From NCBI RefSeq assembly GCF_026745355.1, contig NC_079210.1:29594616-29658615 (forward strand): a DNA stretch of 64,000 bases, written 5' to 3'. Positions 44,530 to 57,468 of the stretch are shown one piece after another. The notes below the pieces were generated by a model. It was given only the letters and a program-made list of their open reading frames with translations, did no database searches and had not been told where the DNA came from. Position 1 is the first letter of the stretch, and each line of letters starts with the position of its first letter. This DNA comes from Beta vulgaris subsp. vulgaris. Taxonomy: Eukaryota; Streptophyta; Magnoliopsida; Caryophyllales; Amaranthaceae. The position numbers and the translations under genes are program-made.

Positions 44530-44790
44530 GAGCGTGATAGTCCTACTAGATAGTGTTTTAACATATACTGTTTGCACCCATTTTATCCATATTAAATCAG
44601 CCTTCGTTGCTATCTGCCACACATACACCCCAATTGCAGCCATATTCCAAGAGTAACAATCTCTGATCCCAAGACCACCTCGATCTATTCTTAGGAAGAC
44701 ATACTTGTCTCCATGCCACATGAGGAGGCTTAGAAGTGTACACTTTCCCGGTTTCCCCTCCCATAAGAAATCGTCTTTTATTTGACTTAA
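44530..44790 (-). pseudogene. Antisense LINE, upstream segment rejoining 29229-30007
   Basis: The reverse-strand frame reads MWHGDKYVFLRIDRGGLGIR, DCYSWNMAAIGVYVWQIATK and ADLIWIKWVQTVYVK, the LINE segment just upstream of zf-RVT. The 5' boundary lies near 44790, after which LINE similarity ends, so the insertion was 5'-truncated before copia A entered it. Confidence 0.75.
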
Positions 44791-46192
44791 TCAGGTTATG
44801 TTCTTGGATTACCATGAGTTTCGGGTTGGGTACCATGAGGTTATGTTCTTGGATTACCGTATTCAATTGATAATGAGTTTGAATACATGTCGGTGTGGTT
44901 AGATCAGAATATAATTTCGTCGGGTGTCGATCAGATCTAGTTGATCTCGTGTCAGGTTTCGATTAGGTTTAGGGACCGATCCTCTCAGGTCGAACCAAGT
45001 TAAGGTCGAGCCTAACCATATCAGATTGACCCACAAGAAAAGTGTTTTTTGACATCTCTATATTTTCCCTCTAGACCTTCAACAAATCTATTAAGAAGAA
45101 ACCCATATATAAAAAAGATATGAGGAGATCAAGAATCTAATAATGTTGAACATTGATGTTTTTGTTCTTTTGAAGCACATAAATAACTTAGGAGCGAGAA
45201 AGACTAATGCTCTACACTATCTTCAACAATAATGGCGATTGTATCATTTGGAGTATCAGACAAAAAAAATATAATACTGGCGATTAATTTAATTGGTTTT
45301 TACTGTTGATTACTTCGAGACAGCGCATAACCATGCAATTTCACATTATTTTTTCCATGTGACGAAACTTTTTGGTGGATTGAAAACGAAAGAAAAGAAC
45401 CACAGCCACCGACAGTACATGGCAGTTGGCATAAAACTAACAAAACACGAGTGACAAAACCAACCATCTCTACCTTCACATCAAAACTATTCAAAAGGCA
45501 TAGCTACAACACTGAAAACCAAAGTTTATAAGCGCCAATAATATCTTTGTTCATTGCAATAAGGAGCAACCTACAACCTACTTTGATAGTGAATGTATAA
45601 TGTTTCTCCTACAGTCATTTATACGACAAACTTCGACTAGTTCTTTTCATGAAGCCCCAGCCCCGTTGGATGAAAGTATTATGCATTCATTGCTAGATGT
45701 ACTATTTCATTAACTACCAATGAATTTCGTTATTGTTCATGTCCTTTTTCCTTTGTAGTTAGTAGCTAGCATAAACTAGAATCGTCAAAGTTGATTCATT
45801 TAGCTATCACTCAACTTTTTGATTAATACCTAACGTTGAAAAATGAATCATATATAATATTAAAGTAACAAAAAAATATCCTGCTTTGCGATCAGTAGTG
45901 AAATAAGGCATGCGAATGAACGACAATGCACAGAAGCAACAAAACAATTGCCACGTGTCAAAACAATACTGTGCAGGGAGAGAAGGAACCAAGATTTTTA
46001 GAAAAGATGGATCCAAATCACTTACTGAAATTTTGTATAATTGCCTAATTTCAAGCAACTGATTTCGAAGTAGACCAATTAGAATCTTCATTTTAGGAAA
46101 GAATATAAATCCCGCAATGCAATAAATGAATTTCCCATAGACATTTAATACTTGACACAAAAAATTGAATCAATATATTATAAACCGGCTAA
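44791..46192. other. No gene recognised
   Basis: 44795-44860 repeats GGTTATGTTCTTGGATTACC twice. 44880-45040 is rich in GGTCGA/TCAGGT words similar in composition to 1670-1890. The rest is AT-rich. Short reverse-strand frames (45300, 45807) have no recognisable similarity. Confidence 0.4.
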
Positions 46193-46471
46193 GGGCATGT
46201 TCTCTTCAGCATAAAACAACTGAACTGAACTGAACTAAGCTAAACTGAACTGAACCTAACTGAACTGAACTGAACTGAATTAAATTAAATTGAATGTAAT
46301 AAATATATAAATAATATTTAAACCAGAATAATATAAATATTAAATAATAATTATAATGATAAGTAATAATAATGAATAATAATAATAGTATTTTGGATAT
46401 TTTTAAATGATAGTTATGAATAAATAATATTAATATTCAGAAATTAATAATTATTATTATTATTATCATTA

Positions 46472-46775
46472 TCTCTATTCTATATGGGAAGAGGGGTAGG
46501 ACACCAAAATATTATAAACCCTATTTTACCCTCATCTCTATTCTATATGGGAAGAGGGGTAGGACACCAAAATATTAGAAACCCCATTTTACCCTCATAA
46601 CATCTCTATTATAACTATTTTAAAAATAAAACAAATATTGCAATAAGAAAACCATCAACAATTCAAATATTCCTAATTTATTAGAAATAATTAATAATTA
46701 ATTTAATTTTCTTCATCTCCTAAAAAAATTAATTTTCTACATATTTTCGGACGCATTGCGTGCATATAAAACTAG
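46472..46775 (+). mobile_element. Small Helitron with duplicated 5' end
   Basis: A|TCTCTATTCTATATGGGAAG at 46472 and again at 46535 (63 bp tandem copies with two differences). It ends with a near-hairpin GGACGCATTGCGTGC (46750-46764), then ATATAAAACTAG|T. A/T flanks and CTAG fit the Helitron end rules. Confidence 0.75.
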
Positions 46776-46855
46776 TTATTAATGATAATAATGATAATTA
46801 ATAATTATTATTTTAAATTATTTGTATTAATATATTAATACTTGATGATGATTAA

Positions 46856-47166
46856 TCCCTCCATTTCCTAAAGATCTCCCCTCTTTCTGTTTAAGTGCGT
46901 TTCCAAAAGATTTTTCCTCTTTTACTTTATTCCTTTTTTGAATTTTTTCCCCTTTTTACCCTCTCATGTCCCTATCATATGGTCCACCATTACATTATTA
47001 ATTCAATTGTACTCCCTATTTCTCTCCTACTTTAACCCCTTTATATTTGTTTATTCATCTTAACCCCTTTCTCTCTCCTACTTTACCCACCCCACACCCC
47101 ACACAAATTGATTCTCATTGGTATCTGTAGTAACAGTAACAAGGAAGATCTTTAGGAAACGGGGGA
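46856..47166. mobile_element. Stowaway MITE (TTTCCTAAAGATC family), slightly eroded ends
   Basis: TCCCTCCATTTCCTAAAGAT at 46856, ending GATCTTTAGGAAACGGGGGAA at 47166. The interior matches 12012 and 28153 (CATATGGTCCACCATTACAT). TA duplication is blurred by AT-rich flanks. Confidence 0.8.
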
Positions 47167-47432
47167 ATATATAATAGCAATAATAAATAAGAAGTAAATT
47201 AATATTACTATTTTAATAATTAGATTTAATAATATAATAATAGTTGGTAATAAAAATAATGATTCGGTCGGACCGTGCAAAATTGCATCATAAGCCATTT
47301 TGACGCGATTTTATTGGTTTATGGGCTAAAAAACGTGGGCTTATTTGTGCTTTTGACCTAAACCATTTTCTTTCTAATAATAATAGTAATAATAATGAGT
47401 AAATCTATAATGAACAAAATAATATATAGAAA

Positions 47433-47732
<300 letters not shown>

Positions 47733-47903
47733 ATAAGAGTAATTAGTAAAATAAAAAGACCAGCATAATAATAATATTTAACAAAATGGTTATAAAAGAA
47801 TGGAGTCGAACTGAACTAAACTTAGCTGAACTGAACTGAACTGAATTCAGCTGAACTAAATTGAACTGAACTGAAGTGAAAATAAGCTGGGGAAAACAGG
47901 CCC

Positions 47904-48819
47904 TAAGTTTGAATCAATATAATGTTACGACGATGTGGAGCAATAATCCCATATGATACTATTTTTACATATAATATTATAATGAAGCAATAATCCCATC
48001 TGATACTATTTTAAAAAGGTAAGAATATACTATCTTTTGTGATAAAAAAAAGAAGAAAAAGAATCAACACAATATTATGAAATATTGCAATTTTATATTT
48101 CATAAAATTCATTCCAGTAAACTATTCAAATTTCAAAAGCAAAGCTATTAACAAATCGGTTTTTATATCTCTTAATCAACAAGTCGGTTTATTGAATATT
48201 ATTCTAAAAAAACACGATCGATTTTGGGTCCTATATAATATTGATATCAATTCTTTAACGGTGATTACAATACAATACAAAAATCATCTCATTACTTAAT
48301 AAGATACACGTTGACTATGGATGCAACTATCAAATTCACAAAGCTAGGCAAAATCCAAACATTTCAAGCAACTAACAACATTCAAATAGGTATTTATTGA
48401 CATGGTCCAATATAATATATATTATTAATTTTAAATCACACAATTTGAATATTCAACCCATTGTTTTTGTAGGTGTATTGGCAATAGTTATATATTTAGG
48501 TGTCGTGGAATTAAATATTTATAAACCCATGTTTTAAAAAACAATCAACAACGACACTGTTCTAATCAACTTATTTTTATTTCTTACTAGAAAATATAAG
48601 TTCAGATAATGAATAATATGGCTTAATAAGTTCAGATAAGTTGTATAATGCATAAACAAGCAAAGACAAAGTTTGACATACTCACAAAATAAATTCTAAA
48701 AGTTAAAATATGATCTAATAAGGATCAACAAGGTGTAATATGTTCAGATTACTTCTTAGATAAGTTTATTTAAGTTCAAATAAAATTACATAAGCAAAAT
48801 AAGTTGAAAAACATATATA
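47904..48819. other. AT-rich non-coding between Harbinger-like and CACTA elements
   Basis: Nothing recognised. The phrase AATAATCCCATxTGATACTATTTT occurs twice (47942 and 47990). Confidence 0.4.
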
Positions 48820-49705
48820 CACTACTAGAAATAGAGTATTTTCTCAACACAATTGTCTCAACACTTTACTTAAGTGTTAAATACAATCAATAAAGCGCTT
48901 ATTTTCTCAACGCTATTATGTGTTGCAGTATTTCTCATCACAGAAAAGCGTCGCGAATTATTACCATGTGCCCACCACGCACATGTCAACCTAAAGTCCT
49001 AAACCCCGCTTCTTTTTTTTTTTGGCGACAAAAACATATTACCCCGCTATTTTCAAACTTTTTGATAAGAAAATAATCAAGTGATCTCTTAACCACCGCG
49101 TATTAGTAGGCGGTAACCACTAACCACCTAATAGTAGTGGAGTACTCACGCAAATCTCAACCATAATCTCATAGTTTATTTGCAGCGTTCTTGAACTTGC
49201 TCAATTGGATGAGCAAATTGATCTTCATATTCGAGGTTAATGCTTTACGAGCAAATTCTTCATATTCAAGGTTAATTCAAGCTGATATTTGAGGCAAATT
49301 CTGCAAATTTCAGGTGACAAATTCTGTAAATTGAAGCTGGTAATTGACGCAAACGCCATACTCGTTGATTTTGTTCTGCAAATTACTCAAGGTCAGTGAT
49401 TTTGAGATTATTCTTCATTCTTTGTTGTTTATGAAACGAAAAAAGCTCCAAATTAATCCAAACTCTCATTCAATTAGTTCCGACGAAGTCGTAAATTCGC
49501 TAATTTCCATATCTTCTTTTGTCCACGCAACACCTAAGTGAAATTCTTGGGAATTTTGTTGAAATTCAATGGGCTTTCTGTGAATTTATGTTATTTTTTG
49601 TTTTCTAGGTTGTATTTGCAATAGATTGTATTGCACTGATTTGTTTGGGCTTGTGTTATATCATCGAATTTGCTAAAAGGACTGACCAAACTCCTCCAAT
49701 TTCAT

Positions 49706-49708
49706 ATA

Positions 49709-49775
<67 letters not shown>
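49706..49775. repeat. (TA)n microsatellite
   Basis: About 35 TA units without interruption. Confidence 0.95.
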
Positions 49776-49779
<4 letters not shown>

Positions 49780-51739
49780 TTGGGATTCCTGAAGTTCTTG
49801 AAATTAAGATTTTGGGATTCTTGATGGGGATATAAATCTACTAAGACCATTCTCTTAAAATAAACTTTTGGTTGTGTAGACTGGTCTTTCAGAGCCAACT
49901 CATAATTTGCCTATGCATCATTGTTGTGAAGCTGCTGAAATAGTTATGGGAATTTGGGAACCATAAGGCTGCAGTAGGATATTGGCACAATCAACTCTGC
50001 ATCATCTAAGTTTGTAGTTGGTGCATTGAAATATGTTTCCGAATCATGAAACTGAATATTCTTCTTTATTGGTGGTTGCCTTGGCTGAAATTTTCATGGT
50101 TTTCTCTCCTATGTATGTCGCATTTCTGTAGAAATGCATTGATTGTAAGATTATTGACACTTGGTGTGATGGTTTTGCTAACTAGATGGTGGTTTGTCTG
50201 ACAAGGCATCTGAAATATGTGATGCCTACTGCATTAGTAGCTGAATTATGGTTTGCTGCTTCATCATAAGATTGAGAGTCATTGTACTTCTCACATGAAG
50301 AACCAGTATGTATTATTTTCTAAGTCACTCCATGCCTATTGAGCAATACAAACAACAATTAGTCATTATAGATTAAGACAGCATCCAAAATTACAGACAA
50401 ACATTAGAAGGTGAGCAAGGGGATGGATAAGTGGCTAAGACATCGATGCCTCATTAAGATCTGGCAGATGTTGTGTAGTTCTCCTAGAAAATGAAAGCAC
50501 AGTAGCCTGCACATTACAGCAAGAAAAATTATTCTAAATTAAATTCCGAGACACATAGTTATAATTCCTTCATGAATGCACTAACTAAGATGAACCTTTC
50601 TGTTTAGCCGCTGTGCTTTAAATTTGCATGTGGTTGCAGTAGAATTATCCATATATTTGGTGCTTGTTGATCTGTTAAAGAATGGTAGGTAAGCCATATG
50701 CCAAATTTTATTCAAATTTTGAACTTCTCACCTGTACTTAATAATTGAAGTAGGAAAACTAGAGAAGCAAGTTCTTTTAAGTAAATGGAAGTGAGCTAGT
50801 TAAAAGTTCTTTATTGTTGTATTCATGTCTTGTATTTAGTCCATCACTGTTTTTTATTTGTTTTCCCTGGTGTCTTCTAATTGTATTCTTTCTTACAGGA
50901 ACTTTTCTTATTGAACCAAAACCCCAGGAGCCTACCAAGCATCAGTATGTCTTCCACCATAAAACTGCAGTCTCTATTTCTTGATTTGCTTGATGTCTGA
51001 ACAAAGTTATTGTTGTTAGGTATGACTAGGATGCAGCAACAACAACTAATTTCTTGCGTAAATATGGCCTTATAGGTGATCTTAAAATTTCCCTCTTTTA
51101 AATTCTGTACTTCTGGCTTCTTCATATGCAAAAAGCTGACTTTTGAGGGTTTTCCTTTGCTAGTAAAATCAAGCAATGATAGGATCTTTCTGTTTTAATC
51201 AATATTCATTTTCTGAACCACTTTTGATTTTACTAAATCTTGTTTCTGGTTTCTCCCTTTGTTTCTTGATGTCAAATTTTATGTCATATATCTAAACAAA
51301 GGAGATTTTGCTAAATTTATGAAAGTTATATCATTCTGAATTTATGAGTATGAACTGCTCAAGAATACTGACAACTATAACGGTATTGAATATGATTTTG
51401 GCTGCTGGGTGATGACCGAGTAACTTTACACACTTTCCACCTTCTGACCTAGAATTCTGATGAGCAAGTAAGATCAGTAAGAGGGGCTTAGAAGCTGGAA
51501 GAAGTCTGCCGTTATGTATGTTGTATGATTGGCTTGTATATTCATGTCTTTTCTTTGATCTGATAAATTATGGAGTCAGAGAATAGAATTAGGTTAGTAT
51601 GGTTCAGCTAGGAGTAAATGTGTAAGGTATAAACATCACATCAGTTTTTCAGAGCTTTTGGGAGATAAATCAGTAGACTCCTTAACATTTTCTACTTTCT
51701 TCTCTGCAGAAATGGAGCGTCCAGTAGCATGGTATTGCT

Positions 51740-51910
51740 CTAAAACAGCACATAAATTATTTAGAAAAAAAGATAGACAAAAATATATAGACGAAAAAAA
51801 GATAAACGGAAAAACATAGCCCTTAAAATTAATTTCATATTAGATATAATTATGAAAATAATTTAATTTTCTATATGCTTTCGCACGTATCGCGTGCATA
51901 TAAGTTAATT
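51740..51910 (+). mobile_element. Helitron-like 3' end (5' end not found)
   Basis: GCACGTATCGCGTGC (51886-51900) forms an imperfect hairpin, followed by ATATAAGTTAAT, and its left context (TTTAATTTTCTA.ATGCTTTCG) matches the Helitron at 46472-46775. The CTAG tip is altered and no TCTCTATT start is visible upstream. Confidence 0.45.
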
Positions 51911-52769
51911 TCCTTTGTGTGCATATATGTATGAAATGTTGAAAGGTTAGAACATTAATTATTAGTTTAGCTGATATTAGACCTACAACTGTTTTTTTTT
52001 TAGTTTCCTTTGGTGCTGAGTTTTTTATTCTTCCTTTATACCATTATGTTAAGTTCATCTTTGCTACTGGGTAAGTGCTACATGATTGGCTTTTATTACA
52101 CACATCTTATTGTATCTAATCATGTCTTTAATTTGTTCAGTGTTCCTAGAGTGACATGGCCTCATAGGTGTTGATTGCTCGCGAGTGCTATATTTCAGTT
52201 GTCCCAGAATAGTTGGATTGGATCTGCATTGAGTGTTTGTGTGATTGTGCGAGGTGAGTGCATCTTTTTACTCTTAACATATGATGTTATATTTACATGT
52301 GTAGTATATTATAATATTTGATTCTAGGCACTTAAATACTTACACATGTTGAATTATAAGTCTTTGTGTGGTACTCTTACAACATGATTACATCTATTCA
52401 ATAACTCTATGATAAGTTATTCTATGTATGATTTGATTATACTCTCTGTGAAATTCTTGATACTTTATAACCATATTATTCATGAGTATATAATGGTACT
52501 TTTGTTGCCCTCGTAGTTATGAATGGGAACTACATTCTTATATGATAGTTTCGGTTTGCATTGAATAGATAATCTAATTTTTTTTCCCTTGTTTTTTTTA
52601 ATGTAGACATACCTATGACAAAGCTTATATATAATTAGAGTTAGAATTATGTATGATATAGTGGTATAAAAGATAGGGGATAAGCTCACACCTTCAAAAT
52701 GATGATAGTATTTAATCTAACATGAACTTTTCGTTTTTATGATTCTTCATATTATTGTTTTGTGTAGCC

Positions 52770-52988
52770 ATGGATACGAGTTGGATTAATTTACGAAATG
52801 ATGATCCGGCTTTTTATAAAGGTTGCATGAATTTCATTGAGCTAGCTAAAGACACTCTTATAGAAGGAAAACTCGATGTCCATGTAGTAAGTGCAAGTTG
52901 CGTAAATGGTATACTACGGAGATGTAGGGGACATATTTTGTTTAACGGTTTTCACAAGGAGTATAGGAATTGGTATCTTTCACCGTAA
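52770..52988 (+). pseudogene. TNPD/TNP2-type CACTA transposase, N-terminal exon only
   Basis: From ATG 52770, MDTSWINLRNDDPAFYKGCM, then IELAKDTLIEGKLDVHVVSA, GHILFNGFHKEYRNWYL and a stop. This is the pattern of the transposase-associated N-terminal domain of plant En/Spm transposases (W..R....Y..G...F...A, Cys region, then GF...Y..W). The usual Cys pairs are reduced. An acidic stretch at 53141-53240 (EDDFPSEVDTELPS) may be the continuation. The catalytic Transposase_21 region is absent, so the element cannot supply its own transposase. Confidence 0.6.
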
Positions 52989-52999
52989 AAATGATGAAA

Positions 53000-54450
53000 C
53001 AAGTAGTACCCAAGGACCTCTTAGTAGCCAAGAAACGATAGTAGGTCGAGACGATATTCGGGCTTGCTAAATGATGCATTTGTGTTAGCATTCCACCATC
53101 CACTTCTCAACCTCAAGATCAATCTTTTGAGGAACCACATTTGGAGGAGGAAGTATTAGGCGACATGCATGAGGAGGATGATTTCCCTTCTGAGGTAGAT
53201 ACTGAACTTCCATCCTTCAATACCAAAGAAGAAGAAATCAAATATAAAAGACTGGGATGCACATTGTTCTTCTTACTTCTCTTTCAATATGTGCTATTAG
53301 TGTTTGTCCATTCACCTTGTTTAATATTAGTTGTGGTGCATGGTTTGCTATTTTGGGTCTCTGATCTGCTCTTGGGGCACCTAGTTATTAGAATGTGATT
53401 ACATGGTTGAAGGGTGGAGCAGGATTACATTCTCTGTTCATCTTATTTTCATATCAAAATATGACCTATAATTATTGAGAAAATAGAACTGTACACAGTT
53501 TACAAGTGACTTCTATGTGCAGAGGGATCATTATTGAAAAGATACAAGAGTATGTGTCCTAGGTACTGCCTCCGCCTGTACCTCCCTCCCTCTTTCTGCC
53601 AACCCTGCTAGCTGCTGCCCCCTCCCCCTTTCTGCCAACCCCTAGCTACTGCCAAAGTGAAGAGTGTTTCTACCTTAGTCTAAATCCTGTTATGAAGACA
53701 CTCAAAGGGTGAAAACTCGCATATAGCATTATTATTTTCTATTAAGAACCTCTGCTAACGAGATTACATGCAGCAGAAAAGCATATAGAGCACAGAGAAA
53801 ACAAACTTACTTGAAATATCTCAACTTTAAATTGGAATAGATCAACAGATTTCTGAGCTTGATTTGTTATTTTACTTTGCAATACCAGTATTAAGCCACT
53901 CAAACTTTTCTCTGTTAACAATCTGAGCTCCAATTCCACGTATTGTGTTCACCTTGACCAGCTGAGGCCCACAAAAAATCACCAGATCTGCATTTAAGTG
54001 AAGTTAGTCTGGTAAATGAGCTGTGTTCCTAAAAAATCAACAGAAAATGAAAAAGAAAATGAGGAAAAGAATAAGGCACTGCATTTTGAACTAAAATTTG
54101 AGCATCATGGTGTTCCTACTTCCCTTGTACAGGATATGGAAAATGATTGGTACTTACAAGTGAGTCTTTTCAGGGAGGATAAACTGTCGTATAGCTGCAT
54201 TAACCTTATCTCTGATCCTATCTTTCATGTTCTTTACTAAGGCAGAATGCATAGCTATATGTTTAATTTATCAACTCTTTCTATGTGTGTAAACTAATAA
54301 TGTTGCAGGCAGGTAGATTTCTAGTTAATCAAATTTAGCTTGTATACGAGAATATGTAACCAATTATGACTATGTTAAAGCTTCAATTAAGGCATAGCTT
54401 ATAAAAGAATTGACTCCTTTATCCCATTTTTTCATGGTTTCATATATTCT
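53000..54450 (+). other. Degenerate region between the two CACTA genes
   Basis: 53141-53240 encodes an acidic peptide. 53575-53650 is CCTCCC-rich with CTTTCTGCCAACCC repeated. 54016-54165 holds a Glu/Lys-rich frame that may be a leftover exon of either gene. No catalytic transposase motif was seen. Confidence 0.4.
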
Positions 54451-54458
54451 TTGGCAGA

Positions 54459-56417
54459 TTCTAAGGGTGAACTTCAGTTGATGAGCGGTTCAATTCAGCC
54501 CATAGACGTTTGGCACAGTCGTGGTGTTAGGTACCATGTGCAATTTAATGAGTTCAACCAACCAATTAGGAAAGGTGGGCATATCTTGGTGCGATTTCTA
54601 GGAAGTGTAGCAAAGGATGGGACCTATTGTCCAATTGGAGAAAAGAATTGGCATCATGTTGACGTGAAACTCAAAACTAAGATTGTTATGAAGATGAGAG
54701 TATGCATACAAGTTCAAACTAAAATTGTTATAAATATATATATATATGTTTCTTATTAGCTATGTCTTATTGATCTTGCATTATTATTTTTTTCTTTTTT
54801 CGTTGAAGGAACATTTTGTGATTCCTGAGGATGAGGTCTATAATACATTAGCTCTGCAACGTGTTGACAAATGTTGGAGGCACTATAAACACTCACTTAA
54901 ATTGACATTCTTCAAACCCGATAAGCTCACAGAGGAAGAACATTATGATATTGTGCCTAGTGGACATACTCGTTCTGAATGGAAACCATTGGTTCAGTAT
55001 TGGTTCTCACACAAAGGACAGGTACTTCTCTTTTTTTTGATTTATTATTATAATGTGTGATACATCTTACTTCTACAATACTAACTAAACCTTCCATTGC
55101 GAGTGTAGCAATTGTCTCAACTTGGAAAAGCGGCACGAGCAGCTCAAAATCAAGTTCATACATTGGGTTCTACTAGTTACGCTAATATACGAGTTGATTA
55201 TGTAAGGAATAAATTTTCACTCAAAGTTTCAAAATCAAGTTTATTTTATCTTTAGTGATCAAGATTCGTTATTAAGACGTTTGTATCTGTATTATGAAAC
55301 CTGCATCAGTCATGGAGCTTATTGCATATGCTTGATTTGAATCTGGCTTTTCATGGTCTTTTTTTTTTTTAGTATGCATTCTTCTCCTGTCAGTGGTCTA
55401 ACTTCATTTGTCAGACTCATTAGTGGGACAAACTTCTGGGATCTTCTGTCAGCATAGACTAGTAACGAGTTCATTATTATCATTTTCTATTTGATTATTA
55501 TTCATATGCATGAAATGCTCGAGTTTTGCTTGACTAAGTTATTTCTAGCTCTTCCTTTTACAAAAATGTTGACTACAGTTGTGATACCTGTCATATAATT
55601 ACAAATTTCCAACTTGTCAGGAAAGAGGTAATTGCGTTTGCTCATTGTGTTTCCCATGACTATGTAAAATTCAATTGTTTTGTTTCCTTCGACTGATGTC
55701 TACATCAAAGATCTGGATATTTGCTTTACCTTGCTCGCTTCTGCTAGTGTCGCATAGGTGAATTGTGTCAATTTGACTATAATGTAAAGGTGGCTAAGCA
55801 CTTCTACTTCAGTTTGAAAATTTAGTACCCTTCTGTACTTTTTGGGTTTGCTTTACCAGAACTGTGTAACTCCATGCCCTATAGTGTGTCTACCTAAATT
55901 TTAGATTAACGGGAACTATAATATTAAGTTGCATGCTTATTTTAGACTTACTACAATAACTAATTATTTATAGGAAGATGAGCATGAAAAATGATCTATA
56001 CTTGGGAAGCAACTCATAAGAGGAAGGATGGAACCTATCTTGAAGGCACAGACACTTTGGACTTTTTGGTACTTGGTCTAACACAATAATAGTGATATTT
56101 TTGCATTCTATTTTTCTATCATCAGATTTACATAATTTATTCCCTAAAAAATTGTGCAGGAGGATGCAAAGGCAAAGGTTGATTCATTAAAACTTTGTAA
56201 TCCTACTATGTCTCGTGTTGACGTTGAGAATGAAGCCTTTCAAGCTGTCATGAATGGAGATGAAGTACCTGAACGACCCCAGGGATATGGATTTGGGGTG
56301 AAAAAAAGTGATATTTATGGGGTGCGTGTGAACTTAGAAAAGAAGGTTATGGAAAACTTAAAGAGACATGTGGAACTGAAAACATTGTGGAAACATCTTA
56401 TTGAAGAAGAGAAATGA
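54459..56417 (+). pseudogene. CACTA second gene, Ptta/En/Spm plant transposase family, multi-exon
   Basis: Five exons with consensus splice sites: 54459-54699 (VWHSRGVRYHVQFNEFNQPI, GSVAKDGTYCPIGEKNWHHV), 54809-55021 (EHFVIPEDEVYNTLALQRVD, KCWRHYKHSLKL, W-x2-LVQYWFSHKGQ), 55110-55200 (QLSQLGKAARAAQNQVHTLG then a SYANIR motif), 55974-56069 (YTWEATHKRKDGTYLEG, in a shifted frame after a stop) and 56160-56417 (EDAKAKVDSLKL, ENEAFQAVMNGDEVPERPQG then YGFGVKKSDIYG). The order and the KW..W, YW...KGQ, HT.GS and HKRKDG motifs match the plant transposase family PF03004, the DNA-binding accessory gene. The fourth exon carries the main lesion. The first exon and true start are unclear. Confidence 0.78.
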
Positions 56418-57164
56418 AATTAAAAACAAAACAAAGAGATGACTAACAAATTTGATGAGCATACTAAGATTACCGTTGCTACACATTTTTCTCTAGTGTT
56501 GGATGCGTCGTGATGGAAAAGCTTCACTCAACTTATAGTGCTGCAAAGTCAGCTATGCATTTGATTACTACAGAGTTTGTTATAATATTCATTCATTCTT
56601 TCATTTGAATTATCAAAATCAAGTTGACCATCTAGTTACCTATTCTTTTCTTTTGTCATTAACTAACTTTTTTAATCTTTTATAATTCATCACTATAATA
56701 TATCACATTATATAGATTACTTATTATGTCATTCTTTGTTTTTTTTTCAAGGTCATGATAGTAAGAACAAGGATCCATTAAATTAGTACAACTCGTAAAG
56801 TTATTAATGATTTGAAAAGGTCTTGTAAAAGATATATTTCTTTTGTTGTTTTTTTTGTCAGGTTTTAAGAAGTTGATATAGTAGACATTATCTAATTGAC
56901 TTATTTGTGATCGAACAAAATATTTTAGTGTGTATTAGTTAATTAAGACAGATATTAATATTATTATATATATATTTTATTGGTCATTTCTACTTAAGTA
57001 TTTTTTATTGGAAAATTGCTTATAATATATTATATTTGATCCATATCCAATTAAATAATGGTTATTATTATTAGATGTTTTTCTAGGCTAAAATCTCGAC
57101 ACTTTTTCGTGTTAAGAGTTATTTTGGCTCTAAAAATTTATTTGTGGAGGTAAAATAATCTTGA
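56418..57164 (+). other. CACTA 3' non-coding region
   Basis: Downstream of the last recognised exon. AT-rich, no further coding recognised. Confidence 0.4.
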
Positions 57165-57465
57165 CGTTAGAATGTGTCTAGAGCATATTGCGCGACGCAA
57201 AAAAGCGTTGAGAAACCCAACACAAAACAGCGTCACACACATTTCAAGTCGCAGAAAAGCGTTGAGAAACTCAACACAAAAAAGCGTCGCAAATCATTCT
57301 GGACGCGTCTTTGCGTTGAGAATCTCAACGCAAGAAAGCGTCGAGAATTCTCCACGCCTAAAATCTCGACGCTTTTGCAAAGCGTTGAGAATCAATTTCT
57401 CAACGCATTTTTCCGTCTAGAATATTAAGGAAAAGCGTTGAGAAAACACTCTTTTTCTAGTAGTG
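57165..57465. repeat. Right subterminal repeats of the 8.6 kb CACTA
   Basis: About ten copies of AAAGCGTTGAGAA or its complement TTCTCAACGC, plus GCGTCG words, at 57190-57450, ending in TTTTTCTAGTAGTG. Frames here (57172, 57174) are open only because of the repeat. Confidence 0.85.
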
Positions 57466-57468
57466 ATA

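Larger units (their letters stand above)
48850..52750 (+). other. CACTA 5' non-coding half
   Basis: 48850-48960 has few degenerate subterminal words (CTCAACGCT, AAAAGCGTCG). 49185-49400 has repeats of TTCATATTCxAGGTTAAT and GCAAATTCTGxAAATT. 49706-49774 is a TA array. The rest is intron-like with no recognisable coding. Confidence 0.4.
48820..57465 (+). mobile_element. CACTA (En/Spm) transposon, 8.6 kb, degenerate coding
   Basis: Left end CACTACTAGAAATAGAGTAT, right end (other strand) CACTACTAGAAAAAGAGTGT, both followed by TTTCTCAAC. ATA flanks both ends (48817-48819, 57466-57468). Subterminal words AAAGCGTTGAGAA are clustered at the right end. Inside, on the plus strand, lie an N-terminal TNPD/TNP2-type exon and several exons of the Ptta/En/Spm second gene. 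A (TA)n tract and a Helitron 3' end lie in the 5' half. Confidence 0.92.

Noticed and set aside
57172..57428. Two overlapping Arg/Ser-rich frames
   Set aside because: They are translations of CACTA subterminal repeats (AAAGCGTTGAGAA).
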